A stretch of 24,984 nucleotides of DNA from Brevibacterium picturae (GCF_030453725.1 NZ_JAKDJU010000028.1:1-24984); one strand, 5' to 3'; shown: positions 1-7,502, counted from the stretch's first letter. Notes: a model not told the origin generated them from the sequence alone. Numbers and translations are program-made.

Positions 1-53
1 GGCGAAGAAGCGCGGGTGAATGATTCCGGCGTGACATCATGTGGAGGATTGAG

Positions 54-149
54 ATGTCTATGCGACTCGCGCTGCCTCATCGCCCCGGGCGATCGCAGCA
101 CGCGCGGGTGCGACACGCGGGTACACAAGTGGGTCTGATCGCTGCATAG
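54..149 (+). CDS. Candidate small ORF, 31 codons, unknown function
   Basis: An ATG at 54 is preceded by GGAGG at 43-47 with a 6-base spacer, which is ideal ribosome-binding geometry. The predicted 31-residue product is basic (many Arg and His) and ends in a short hydrophobic tail. I recognise no family. It could be a leader peptide, a fragment of something upstream, or chance. The only real support is the spacing of the ribosome-binding site. Confidence 0.2.
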   Translation: MSMRLALPHRPGRSQHARVRHAGTQVGLIAA

Positions 150-239
150 AATGACCGGCGAATTCGCACGGCCTCTCAGAGCGTACCGTCGGCGTGGTCG
201 CTTGTTGATTTCCGCAGGCCCTGCTGCTGGTGAAAACAT

Positions 240-324
240 CCTGGTTGACCAGGGATTCAACCTGATCCCGCCGGCGGATCGGAGTGGAACGATCCCTGGG
301 GGTTCCTCAGCGGGGCAAGACCCC
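240..324. other. Gap with clustered hairpins, possible structured RNA
   Basis: The 300 bases before the DUF6230 operon promoter hold no convincing gene. They do hold several perfect short inverted repeats. CCTGG-TTGA-CCAGG lies at 240-253 and overlaps a competing pair, GGTTGA (243-248) with TCAACC (257-262). GGATCG (276-281) pairs with CGATCC (290-295), and GGGG (312-315) with CCCC (321-324). The mutually exclusive first two hairpins resemble a switch, but I match no known RNA family and short stems are common in GC-rich DNA. Confidence 0.25.
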
Positions 325-363
325 TTGGTCGGCGATAGCATGGAAATGGGTCTCATCGAAGTG

Positions 364-391
364 TTGACTCGACGTCCATGATCGATATACT
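364..391 (+). promoter_or_regulatory. Promoter of the DUF6230/DUF6114 operon
   Basis: A -35 box TTGACT (364-369) and a -10 box TATACT (386-391) are separated by 16 bases and close to the sigma-70/SigA consensus. Transcription would begin near 398, giving a leader of about 70 bases before the start codon at 467. Just downstream of the -10 box the leader carries two copies of AGTAACA (395-401 and 410-416). Confidence 0.6.
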
Positions 392-466
392 CGCTAGTAA
401 CACCTGTCAGTAACATACGTCACAACCGCGACTCGGACATCGCAGTCGATGTCGCCAGGAGGACCA

Positions 467-1081
467 ATGAAGTTCCCGAAGTTCCGCAATATCCGCAAGA
501 TCGGTTCCTCGCATGCCGGACGCATCGCGCTCGTCGGAATCCCTGCGGGCATCGTCTCCGCAGCTCTGATGGGCGGGGTCGCCCAGGGTGCCGTACCGGT
601 CTCATTCTCGGTGTCGGGAAGTCAGTTCCAGATCAGCTCCTCGCAGCTCGAAGGAGAAGGATTCTCCCAGTACAGCGGAATCGCGAAGGGCACCGAGGGC
701 AAAGATCACCAGGTCGTGATCGCCAATATCGAGAAAGCCACGCTCGCGGATCTCTGTCAGTCGGTGGTCACGGAGACTCCACTCGGCAAGGTCGGCCTGC
801 TCATCAAGGCCGGCGGCGGCGAGGAGCCAGCATCCGCCACAGGCCTGCAGATCGGCATGACGGAACTCATGGGAGACGCCGAGTTCAAGAACATCCGGAT
901 CGGCGTCGATGCATCCGAGGTCAACACCGAGGCCAAGGGCACCGAGGGCGACTTCGCCCAGGACTCCGACACGGTTTCGATCGATAAACTGGAGCAGAGA
1001 GCCTGGAGCACCCAGGCTTCGGTATTCACCCTCAAGGACATGTCATTGGAGATGACCGACGGATCCGAGAAGTGCTTCTGA
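467..1081 (+). CDS. DUF6230 family membrane-anchored/exported protein
   Basis: A 204-residue protein with a basic N-terminus, one hydrophobic segment at about residues 16-42 (signal anchor or signal peptide), then a polar, beta-rich extracytoplasmic domain. The layout and sequence style match the actinobacterial DUF6230 family, which is normally encoded beside DUF6114 as here. Molecular function is unknown. The start at 467 was chosen because AGGAGG at 457-462 sits just before it; an in-frame ATG at 449 would place that site inside the gene. The domain contains two near-identical KGTEG stretches. The stop overlaps the next ATG by one base (TGATG), so translation of the two is probably coupled. 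Confidence 0.75.
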   Translation: MKFPKFRNIRKIGSSHAGRIALVGIPAGIVSAALMGGVAQGAVPVSFSVSGSQFQISSSQLEGEGFSQYSGIAKGTEGKDHQVVIANIEKATLADLCQSVVTETPLGKVGLLIKAGGGEEPASATGLQIGMTELMGDAEFKNIRIGVDASEVNTEAKGTEGDFAQDSDTVSIDKLEQRAWSTQASVFTLKDMSLEMTDGSEKCF

Positions 1082-1809
1082 TGAAGGAAGCAGCAACGAG
1101 CGAGCAGCCGACCGTCGAGCAGCAGCCCGTCGACGAGCAGGCTGACGAGCAGCGGACCAGTCTCTTGGCGTTGTCCCGGCGCAGCCGTCGCGGCGCTGAG
1201 CGGGAAGCGCCCGGCACGGACCACTCCGAGCAGGAGATCATGAACCGCTCCGAACATGAGAATGACGGTTCGGGTCGGGACAGCGCTCAGCAGTCTTCCG
1301 GATTCCGGCACTGGTCTCTGCAGCGGCCCTTCATCGGCGGTGTGCTGGTCGTGCTCGGCGGAATCGAACTCTTCTTCTCCGGTCAGCTCGACTTGGGAAA
1401 CATGAAGATTCAGTTCGGCATTGAGGGGCTGCAGGCCACAGTCATTCCGATCGCGCTGGTGCTTCTGGGGGTCTTCGCGATCTTCCGGCCCACGCACCAC
1501 ATGTTCTACGGTCTGATTGCACTCGTTCTTGCGGTCTACTCGCTGATCGGAGTGAACCTCGGCGGGTTCATCATCGGCATGCTTCTGTCCAGTATCGGGG
1601 CAGTGCTCGTAGTCGCCTGGATGGGGCCACGCGACGCGAAATCCCGTGCAGAGAAGGTCAGGGCCAAAAAGGCGAAGAAGGAAGAGAAGGTCAGGGCCAA
1701 AGAAGCCAAGAAGGCTGAGAAGTCTCACGCAAAGGAACCGGACACGATCGCGTCGGGTGCCGAACGGAGGGGAGACAAGGAATCCGCGGGCGAAGAGGGC
1801 GACTCATGA
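1081..1809 (+). CDS. DUF6114 family multi-pass membrane protein
   Basis: A 242-residue protein. After a polar N-terminal stretch of about 75 residues comes a compact membrane domain (about residues 78-182) with four hydrophobic segments, including a Gly-rich helix around GGVLVVLGGIELF and a final helix ending AWMGPR. This is the DUF6114 pattern. The C-terminal tail is very rich in Lys, Ala and Glu, with an 11-residue repeat, probably helical and cytoplasmic. Partner proteins and function are unknown, but genetic linkage to DUF6230 is conserved in actinobacteria as far as I know. The ATG at 1081 is translationally coupled to the upstream stop; an in-frame GTG at 1072 and an ATG at 1240 are alternatives. 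The 3' end overlaps the next gene by four bases (ATGA). Confidence 0.75.
   Translation: MKEAATSEQPTVEQQPVDEQADEQRTSLLALSRRSRRGAEREAPGTDHSEQEIMNRSEHENDGSGRDSAQQSSGFRHWSLQRPFIGGVLVVLGGIELFFSGQLDLGNMKIQFGIEGLQATVIPIALVLLGVFAIFRPTHHMFYGLIALVLAVYSLIGVNLGGFIIGMLLSSIGAVLVVAWMGPRDAKSRAEKVRAKKAKKEEKVRAKEAKKAEKSHAKEPDTIASGAERRGDKESAGEEGDS
1651..1716 (+). repeat. Two 33-bp tandem repeats in the DUF6114 gene
   Basis: Units 1651-1683 and 1684-1716 share their first 18 bases exactly and are similar after that. They encode EKVRAKKAKKE and EKVRAKEAKKA, followed by a degenerate third unit starting EKSHAKEP. Eleven-residue periodicity fits a hendecad-type helix or coiled coil. Because units are in frame, copy-number change would alter tail length without breaking the gene. 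Confidence 0.8.
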
Positions 1810-2594
1810 GGACACCCCGTCGCGCCACGGCGTCGCTCGTGGCCGTCATCGCCTTGGCCGCCGCCTCGACATTGGGTGCGACGGCTTCGGCAGCGGCCGA
1901 ATCGAATCCGCTGTGCAGCCCGCTGATCGGGTGTGACGACTCGGATTCGCCCGGCAAGGACAAAAGTCCGGAGCCATCGGCGCCGAGCTCGCCGGATACT
2001 CCGACCAAGTCGCCGACAAAGTCTCCGATAGACCCGGCAACGCCGGAACCCACCGAAACTGGCATACCCACCAAGTCTCCGTCGGCTCCAGCGACGCCGG
2101 AACCCACCGAATCAGGAACACCGTCTGCGGAGCCGACCGCTCCTGTCGAAGCGACGAAAGACGACGACGCACCGGTCTTCACGGATACTCCGGCGTCAAT
2201 GGGATCGGAATCGCTGTCGTTCAAGGGACTCAGCGGAATCGCGATCGTCGATGTTCCCACGGCCGATGGGGGGACTACTCGCACACTGAAGATCTCGGCG
2301 GACGAGATCAAGATCGAAGGGTTCTCGCTCACGGTCAGTCCGCGGGAAGATGCCGGAGAGGGCGGGCTGGTGACCAAGGCCGACACCATGACGCTCAAGG
2401 GTAACGTCGATGTGTACCTCGGCTCGATCACGGCCACGACCAAGAACGGTGACTCACTGACGATCGGCACCGACACACCGCCGCCACTGGACGACGTTGA
2501 GCCGGGACTGCTCCGAGTGACGATGGGACTGGTCGGCACCATCGCCGATTCGATCGAATACTCGAACACTGACCAGGCGATCGTCGAACCCTGA
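1806..2594 (+). CDS. Exported protein with Pro/Thr linker and beta-rich domain
   Basis: A 262-residue protein beginning with a clear signal peptide (RR near the start, hydrophobic core, probable cleavage after an Ala-rich run near residues 26-31). A short Cys-containing segment (CSPLIGCDD) follows, then a low-complexity Pro/Ser/Thr/Lys linker at about residues 40-120, in which the motif PATPEPTE is repeated 18 residues apart. The remaining 140 residues are predicted beta-rich and acidic. I do not recognise the C-terminal domain. The linker resembles wall-spanning linkers of surface proteins. The start overlaps the DUF6114 stop (ATGA), so this is the third gene of the operon and its product probably acts with the other two at the cell envelope. 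Confidence 0.7.
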   Translation: MRTPRRATASLVAVIALAAASTLGATASAAAESNPLCSPLIGCDDSDSPGKDKSPEPSAPSSPDTPTKSPTKSPIDPATPEPTETGIPTKSPSAPATPEPTESGTPSAEPTAPVEATKDDDAPVFTDTPASMGSESLSFKGLSGIAIVDVPTADGGTTRTLKISADEIKIEGFSLTVSPREDAGEGGLVTKADTMTLKGNVDVYLGSITATTKNGDSLTIGTDTPPPLDDVEPGLLRVTMGLVGTIADSIEYSNTDQAIVEP

Positions 2595-2634
2595 CTCGCC
2601 TCGCGCAGCCTTCGAACACGCTGCCCATCGACAG

Positions 2635-2678
2635 GCCCCCTGACTTCGGCCACCTCACGGTGATGGAAGACAGGGGGC
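2635..2678 (+). terminator. Candidate terminator of the DUF6230 operon
   Basis: GCCCCCTG (2635-2642) pairs perfectly with CAGGGGGC (2671-2678). The 28-base interval contains a smaller CACC/GGTG hairpin. There is no long U-tract, so the call rests on the stem and its position 40 bases after the last stop. Confidence 0.4.
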
Positions 2679-2740
2679 TTCGTGTGTCGTGGCACGTGGA
2701 CTCTGTCGGGCTGACCTTCTGATCCGAAAAGATGTCTTGA

Positions 2741-2746
2741 TAAAAT
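2741..2746 (+). promoter_or_regulatory. Candidate -10 box for the small membrane protein gene
   Basis: TAAAAT at 2741-2746 lies in a short AT-rich patch and would place the transcript start near 2753. No good -35 box is visible at normal spacing. Transcription from here would give a 46-base leader carrying the ribosome-binding site of the gene starting at 2799. Confidence 0.35.
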
Positions 2747-2798
2747 ATCGGACATGATGAAGTCCAGTGCAGACGCGCCGGCAGAGAGGGGGAGCGCG

Positions 2799-3029
2799 AT
2801 GACAAAGCTCTTGTTCATCGGGGGAACAGCCCTCGTCGTTCTGGGAGGGCTGCTCGCCGGCGGTGGTTGGTTCCTCAACACGTTCACGGGAGAAACCGCC
2901 GATGCCGATATCGGTGCCGGCATCATGGTGCTGGCTGGTTTCACGATCGCGGGGCTGGGGGCACTGGTGCTGGTCTCAGGAGCGATTGCAGCAGGTATTC
3001 AGTCCATAAAGCGTCGAGCAAAGACTTGA
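2799..3029 (+). CDS. Small two-helix membrane protein, unknown function
   Basis: A 76-residue hydrophobic protein with two predicted membrane helices (about residues 4-24 and 39-65) separated by a short acidic loop (TGETADADIG), ending in a basic tail (KRRAKT). The start at 2799 was preferred because a purine-rich AGAGGGGGAG sequence lies just upstream. In-frame ATGs at 2754 and 2757 would add 14 or 15 residues and could be read from a leaderless mRNA given the -10 box at 2741. I recognise no family. It stands alone and converges with the AbgT gene. Confidence 0.6.
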   Translation: MTKLLFIGGTALVVLGGLLAGGGWFLNTFTGETADADIGAGIMVLAGFTIAGLGALVLVSGAIAAGIQSIKRRAKT

Positions 3030-3079
3030 GTTGAGCATCCGACCAGGTGGCTAGTCGATCTTTGAGCCGATGCTGAGTT

Positions 3080-3115
3080 CCCGCCCGCTGCCGAAGATAT
3101 CCGGTAGCGGACGGG
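3080..3115. terminator. Hairpin between convergent genes, candidate bidirectional terminator
   Basis: CCGCTGCCG (3085-3093) pairs with CGGTAGCGG (3102-3110) through one G-U pair. The stem is extended by CCCG (3080-3083) with CGGG (3112-3115) across one mismatch. It sits between the stops of convergent genes. No U-tract follows on either side. Confidence 0.5.
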
Positions 3116-3136
3116 GCTTGTCAGCGCATGAACCGA

Positions 3137-4669
3137 TCACCGCACCGGAGCATCCGGGCCGAGCGGGATGCCCAGGCCCCACCAGAGGAAGAACAGCAGG
3201 CTCCACATGACCGTCATGCACACCGCCAACGGCAGGGTGTGGGAGGCGAGGGTGCCGATGCCTGCCGACTTCTGATAGCGCTGCATGAACCCGAGCGCGA
3301 GGATGAAGTAGGGGCTCATCGGGGTGATCGAAGTCGAACCCGAATCGGCGATACGGAAGATCGCCTGCGAGGTCTCGGGTGGGACGTCGAGAAGCATGAG
3401 CATCGGCACGATGACCGGGGCCATGATCGCCCACATCGCCGAGCCTGAGGTGATGAGGACGTTGACGATCGAGAGAACGAGCAGCACGAGGATGAAGATC
3501 ACCCATGTCGGCAGCCCCAGGCCGGTGAACAGTTCCGAGCTCGACACGGACACGAGCATTCCGATGTTCGTCCACGCGAAGTACTCGAGGAACTGGGCGA
3601 TCGCGAAGAACAGGACGAGGACCGGGGCCATGGACACGATGCCCTGACTCATGAGCTTGGGGACATCGGCAAACTTCTCGATCGTGCCTTCACGGAACCC
3701 GTAGACCATTCCGCCGACGCCGAAGAGCATGGCGATGATGAACGCGATGCCGGTGAGGAACGGTGACTCGCCGATCGGCCCGTCCCCACGCAGCGGCGCA
3801 TTGTCCGGAACCACCAGGATGACGACGAAGATGAGCATCGCAATCACAGCGAACATCGCGTACCGCAGAGCGGAGCGCTCTTTGTCGGTGATGACGAGGT
3901 CTTCGTGCTCGGCGTCCTCGTCGGCCTCGAGGTTCTGACGCTTGGTGAGCACAAGTTCGGTGACGATGGTGATGACGATGGCCAAGAGGATGGAGCTGGC
4001 GATGTTGAAGTACCAGTTGCCGATCGGGGTGACGATGTAGTCGGGATCGATGATGTTCGCCGCCGCCGAGGTGATTCCTGCGAAGATCGCGTCATTGGGC
4101 GTCGGGATGGGGCTGGCGTCGTATCCCGAGGCGATCGAGGTGTAGGCGACGATGACACCGAGGACGGGGGAGCGCCCGACCGCCTTGAATACCATGCCGC
4201 CCAAAGGGACGAGGATGACATAGGCCGCCGCCGAGGCGACGTGGGAGACCGTTCCCATGAAGGCGACGGTGAAGACGATGAGGGACGCGGGAACCCTGGC
4301 GATCGAGACCTTCATCGCCGTCGACAGCAGCCCGGTGCGCTCGGCCAGTGCCACTCCCATGATGACGACCATGATCGTGATCAGCGGCGGGAACGACTGG
4401 TAGGCATCGAGCGAGATGCTCACGGCCATCGCGATTCCCTCGCCGCTGAGCAGGTTGTTCACCGGGGTCCATTCCCCGGTGCCGGGGTCGTTCACCCCGA
4501 CTCCCATGGCGGAGAGGATGAGGCTGAGGACGGCGAGGATTCCCGCGAGGATCCAGAACAGCCAGAACGGATGTGGCAGTCTGTTGCCGACGGTTTCGAT
4601 CACGTTGAGGAATCGGATGACTGCCGGGAGGCGTTCCTGAGTGGGCTTGTCGGTGGTGGTCGTTTCCAT
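3137..4669 (-). CDS. AbgT family transporter
   Basis: A 510-residue polytopic membrane protein with about a dozen hydrophobic segments, matching AbgT family length. The family is named for E. coli AbgT, which imports p-aminobenzoyl-glutamate; Neisseria MtrF and related members have been described as antimetabolite exporters. Family-like stretches include NRLPHPFWLFW near the N-terminus, the SHVASAAAYVILVPLGG segment, GYDASPIPTPND, and a C-terminal ITPMSPYFILALGF. The start at 4669 is preceded by AGGAG; longer upstream readings cross non-coding sequence. It is the third gene after the GntR regulator and creatininase-family hydrolase, 181 bases beyond the latter. Direction of transport and substrate cannot be read from sequence; the neighbouring hydrolase favours uptake of an amide or imide. 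Confidence 0.85.
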   Translation of the reverse strand: METTTTDKPTQERLPAVIRFLNVIETVGNRLPHPFWLFWILAGILAVLSLILSAMGVGVNDPGTGEWTPVNNLLSGEGIAMAVSISLDAYQSFPPLITIMVVIMGVALAERTGLLSTAMKVSIARVPASLIVFTVAFMGTVSHVASAAAYVILVPLGGMVFKAVGRSPVLGVIVAYTSIASGYDASPIPTPNDAIFAGITSAAANIIDPDYIVTPIGNWYFNIASSILLAIVITIVTELVLTKRQNLEADEDAEHEDLVITDKERSALRYAMFAVIAMLIFVVILVVPDNAPLRGDGPIGESPFLTGIAFIIAMLFGVGGMVYGFREGTIEKFADVPKLMSQGIVSMAPVLVLFFAIAQFLEYFAWTNIGMLVSVSSSELFTGLGLPTWVIFILVLLVLSIVNVLITSGSAMWAIMAPVIVPMLMLLDVPPETSQAIFRIADSGSTSITPMSPYFILALGFMQRYQKSAGIGTLASHTLPLAVCMTVMWSLLFFLWWGLGIPLGPDAPVR

Positions 4670-4850
4670 GTCTGGCTCCTGTTCGTCCAGGTGAGAGGAG
4701 GAGCATTTGGGCACGACTCGGCTGTACCCGTGAACTCCATCGGTCAGAGAGGTGGGACTGAAGTGAAATGGTGCCGCTGTGGCGAAGAGATGTGAAAGTG
4801 GTGGTGAGGAAGCCCGGGTGAGAGGTGTGCGGACTAGCTGAGGTCGGCTG

Positions 4851-5642
4851 TCATAGTCGCAGCATCTCCCGGGAGTAGGCGACGAGTTTCGCAATGATTT
4901 CGCCGAGGATGTCGTCCCCGGCCGCGGCCGTGGCGGTGCGGGGATCCCCGAGGACCCCGTTCTCGGAGTACTGGTCGAAGGTGACGGCACTCGTCGGTGA
5001 CTTCGTCCGGCTCAGCCGTGCCCGTGGTGAGAGATCAGCGAGGGCAGTGGCTCCGGCAGTGAGCCGAGGGGAATCGACGAGGTGGTCGTCGATGGCCAGC
5101 ATCTGTGAGGTTTCGGATTCCCCGGAATGCCCGCTGACCTCGGTGCGCGGCAGTGTTGCGGTGGACTCGGTGGCCAGGGCGCTGACCGGCGAATAGGCGA
5201 AGGTGAGATTCGGATGCGTTCCCAGCAGCACCTGTTGGGCGACGCCGAGGGCGGCCATGTTGCCCCCGTGGCCGGTGATCACCAGGATGCGGGTGAAACC
5301 GGAGTCGCTGAGTTGGCCGGCGACCGTGGTGACGATGTCGACGAAGGTCCGCGGGTCGAGTGTGATGGTGCCGGGCAGGTTTCCGTGGTGAGGGGACACC
5401 CCGTAGTCGATGCTCGGGAGCACAAAGGCCCTGCCTGCCAACTCCTCCGCCACTGCCGTGGCCACATGCTCGGCCCGGATGCTGTCGGTGCTCACAGGCA
5501 GTCCGTCCCCGTGCTGCTCGCAGGCACCGACAGGGAGGATGAGAAGGGAATCGCTCTGCTTCGCGAGTTCGATCTCGAGAGAGGTCAGCTGCCCGTACTG
5601 ACGGACCTGCGGGCGGATCTCGGTCACGGCCTGTCGGGTCAC
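4851..5642 (-). CDS. Creatininase family amidohydrolase
   Basis: A 263-residue cytoplasmic metal-dependent hydrolase of the creatininase fold. Probable metal ligands are Glu42, His44 and Asp53 in GACEQHGDGLPVSTD, the His of ITGHGGN, and a Glu within SGHSGESETS. PHHGNLPGTI is also typical. The family includes creatininase, FAPy deformylase and 3-dehydro-scyllo-inosose hydrolase, all opening C-N or C-C bonds in small ring or amide compounds, so creatinine need not be the substrate. The start is GTG at 5642, overlapping the GntR stop by four bases (GTGA), so the two are co-translated. The AbgT transporter downstream probably handles the substrate. Confidence 0.8.
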   Translation of the reverse strand: MTRQAVTEIRPQVRQYGQLTSLEIELAKQSDSLLILPVGACEQHGDGLPVSTDSIRAEHVATAVAEELAGRAFVLPSIDYGVSPHHGNLPGTITLDPRTFVDIVTTVAGQLSDSGFTRILVITGHGGNMAALGVAQQVLLGTHPNLTFAYSPVSALATESTATLPRTEVSGHSGESETSQMLAIDDHLVDSPRLTAGATALADLSPRARLSRTKSPTSAVTFDQYSENGVLGDPRTATAAAGDDILGEIIAKLVAYSREMLRL

Positions 5643-6388
5643 TGCTCGTGCCCGTCGATGGTCGTCGGCTCGGCAGGGGCCGGTGTCACAGCCTCGGCGG
5701 CGGTGGTCTCCTCGGTGTCTGCACGTTCCGACCAGTCGGCGAGGACGGCGGTCTTGATGCTCTCGAGGTGCTTGCGCGTTCGGTGCGACGCTTCGAGGCC
5801 GTCGCCGCGCCTGACGGCGTCGAGGATGTCGGCGTGCTCGTCGTGGTCGCGGAGCCGGTCGTAGGTGAAGCGGGCCGCTTGCTGGGTGCGCGAGTGGATG
5901 GCGAGAAGAGACACGAGCATCTCGTGCAGCGCACGGTTCCCCGACGCCTTGGCCAGCTCCACGTGGAAGTGTCCGGCGGGAACCTCGGTGTGCAGGTGCA
6001 GGGCATTGTCGACCGCCGTCTCCATGGTCTGCACGGACTCCTCTCCCTGGACGCTGGCCGCTAGTTCGGCGATGCCGGGTTCGATGGCGATGCGGGCATC
6101 GAGCAGTTCGATGGCGGCCGCGAGGTCGATGGGCACGTAGTGCGGGTTGTCGAGGATCCTGCGGTTGATCGCTTCTCGAACGTAGGTTCCCGAGCCGTGC
6201 TTGAGCTCGACCGATCCCGTGGCCTCGAGGCGGCGCAGGGCCTCGCGGACTGTGGGGACGGTGACCTCGAAGCGTTCGGCCAGGGCCCTGGCCGAGGGCA
6301 GGGGCTGTCCCGGCTGCAGGTCCTGTGAGCGAATGGTGGTGACGATCTCGCGGGTGAGCCGTTCGACGAGTCCGATGGGTTGTGTCAT
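5639..6388 (-). CDS. GntR family (FadR/FCD subfamily) transcriptional regulator
   Basis: A 249-residue regulator. Residues about 5-70 form a winged helix-turn-helix (LPSARALAERFEVTVPTVRE, then GSVELKHGSGTYV). Residues about 85-220 form an all-helical FCD ligand domain with the expected His-rich positions (FHVELAKASGNR, DHDEHADILDA, ASHRTRKHL). The acidic, Ala/Thr-rich C-terminal 30 residues look disordered. The start at 6388 follows AAGGAGAG; an ATG five codons upstream lacks such a site. Palindromic boxes inside its own promoter indicate autoregulation, and a matching box precedes the esterase gene. It is the first gene of the regulator-hydrolase-transporter operon; its ligand is probably the imported substrate or its product. 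Confidence 0.85.
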   Translation of the reverse strand: MTQPIGLVERLTREIVTTIRSQDLQPGQPLPSARALAERFEVTVPTVREALRRLEATGSVELKHGSGTYVREAINRRILDNPHYVPIDLAAAIELLDARIAIEPGIAELAASVQGEESVQTMETAVDNALHLHTEVPAGHFHVELAKASGNRALHEMLVSLLAIHSRTQQAARFTYDRLRDHDEHADILDAVRRGDGLEASHRTRKHLESIKTAVLADWSERADTEETTAAEAVTPAPAEPTTIDGHEQ

Positions 6389-6409
6389 GGCACTCTCCTT
6401 CAAGTGTTT

Positions 6410-6431
6410 AAGTCACCTAATCACTTAGTGA
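6410..6431. promoter_or_regulatory. Probable GntR operator overlapping the promoter
   Basis: TCACTTAGTGA (6421-6431) is a perfect palindrome around one central base and fills part of the -35/-10 spacer. It overlaps a second, looser box at 6410-6426 (AAGTCACCTAATCACTT) that covers the -10 element. The second box matches 15 of 17 bases at 7503-7519 upstream of the esterase gene. Position over the promoter core fits repression. Confidence 0.65.
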
Positions 6432-6443
6432 ATTGCGTGTCAA
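6415..6443 (-). promoter_or_regulatory. Promoter of the GntR-creatininase-AbgT operon
   Basis: Read leftward, TTGACA (6443-6438) is a perfect -35 box. After exactly 17 bases comes TTAGGT (6420-6415), a weaker -10 box. The promoter begins immediately after the esterase stop codon, so the operon has its own start even though the esterase gene reads toward it. Confidence 0.65.
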
Positions 6444-6446
6444 GAC

Positions 6447-7451
6447 TTACTCATGGGTGGCGCTATCGCTGCGCGGGTGGTCCTTGAAGAAGCCCCACAG
6501 CGTCTCGGTCGCGGAGAAGTCCTTCGTCACGTATCCGCCGCCGCTGTACATGGTCTCACCTGGCCAAACGTGCCCGCCGTCGGCGACCGAATAGAGCTCG
6601 ACATCGGCTCTATCTCGACAGTTCTGCCACTGCGTGCGCACGATCCTTTCGCCCTTCCGTCCCACCTTCCTGTCTGTCGAGCCCTCACAGCCTGCTGCTT
6701 CGGCCCAGGGCTTGAGCCAGTTGCGCACGGAGGGATAGGTTTCTCCCTGGCGCTCGCCTCCTTCGTAGTCCATCGTGGCGTCACCGGTGCCGTGGATGGC
6801 GAGCATCGGGGTCGGCTCGGAGTAGTCGCAGCCGGCGAAGGACTGCGGATAGTAGGCGCCGGCGACGGTGGCGAACGCGGAGAATCTCTCCCGCAGATGG
6901 CAGGCGAGGACCGAGACCATGCCGCCGCCGTTCGACTTGCCGGTCGCATAGACGCGGTTGAGGTCGATGCAGAAGTCGTCCTCGATTGAGTCGAGGAGAT
7001 CGGCGACGAACCGCACATCGTCGGCCTCGCTGGCATACGGTGCGCCCTGCCAGGAGCGCTTCCCGTCCGTGGGGACGCCGTCGGGGAAGACGGTGATGGC
7101 GGGCAGGGTGGGCAGTCCCGTGTAGTTCTGGAACTCGGCACCGTCGGAGCCTCTGCCGTGGAAGCCCAGGACGAGAGGCGTGGGCTCGGTGAGGTCGTAG
7201 TCGCGCGGGATGTTGATCCGGTAGGTTCGTTCGTCGCCCGCCGAGGTGATCGTGGCCTGATCGTTCCCCGGCTTCTGTTCCACCCCGCATCCGGGTGACG
7301 GGTTCGCCGGGGCGGAGTCTGCCGTCGATGGTGACGCGGCACGGGCGGCTGTGCGGGAGCTGTCGGCGTGCGGGAGGAGCGTGAGGGCCAGACTGAGCAG
7401 GATCGTCAGTGCCAGGCCGGTGGACAATGTGCTTTTCGTCGTTGAACGCAA
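6447..7451 (-). CDS. Secreted alpha/beta-hydrolase esterase, LpqC/PHB depolymerase type
   Basis: A 334-residue exported esterase. A basic N-terminus and a long hydrophobic core ending near ARAA form a signal peptide without a lipobox. The hydrolase domain starts around residue 70 (TYRINIPRDYDL). It has an oxyanion segment (LGFHGRGSDG), a nucleophile elbow GKSNGG, an AIHGTGD strand and a terminal catalytic His in DGGHVWPGE. These are hallmarks of the COG3509/LpqC group, which includes PHB depolymerases and feruloyl/acetylxylan esterases; the natural ester is unknown. I chose TTG at 7451 because AAGGAAG lies four bases upstream and the signal peptide then has usual length; GTG at 7487 would add 12 residues without a clear ribosome-binding site. 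The upstream operator ties it to the GntR operon. Confidence 0.8.
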   Translation of the reverse strand: MRSTTKSTLSTGLALTILLSLALTLLPHADSSRTAARAASPSTADSAPANPSPGCGVEQKPGNDQATITSAGDERTYRINIPRDYDLTEPTPLVLGFHGRGSDGAEFQNYTGLPTLPAITVFPDGVPTDGKRSWQGAPYASEADDVRFVADLLDSIEDDFCIDLNRVYATGKSNGGGMVSVLACHLRERFSAFATVAGAYYPQSFAGCDYSEPTPMLAIHGTGDATMDYEGGERQGETYPSVRNWLKPWAEAAGCEGSTDRKVGRKGERIVRTQWQNCRDRADVELYSVADGGHVWPGETMYSGGGYVTKDFSATETLWGFFKDHPRSDSATHE

Positions 7452-7502
7452 TGGTCTTCCTTTGATCGTCGGTGATCGTGGCGCCACTCTACACTAGTCA
7501 TC

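Noticed and set aside
151..381. 76-residue open frame on the + strand
   Set aside because: No ribosome-binding site, no recognisable domain, and it runs through the hairpin cluster and the -35 box of the DUF6230 promoter.
757..1728. 323-residue open frame antisense to the DUF6230 and DUF6114 genes
   Set aside because: A shadow of GC-rich coding sequence; low-complexity product, and the + strand genes have signals and family matches.
1691..2944. 417-residue antisense open frame
   Set aside because: Mirrors the Pro/Thr linker gene, and a Ser/Val/Gly-rich product is typical of an antisense shadow.
3905..4795. 296-residue + strand frame opposite the AbgT gene
   Set aside because: Asp/Gly/Arg-rich shadow; the opposite strand encodes a clear transporter.
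4851..5642. Naming the hydrolase creatininase and proposing creatinine degradation
   Set aside because: The family is functionally mixed, and no creatinase, sarcosine oxidase or other creatinine-pathway gene is nearby.
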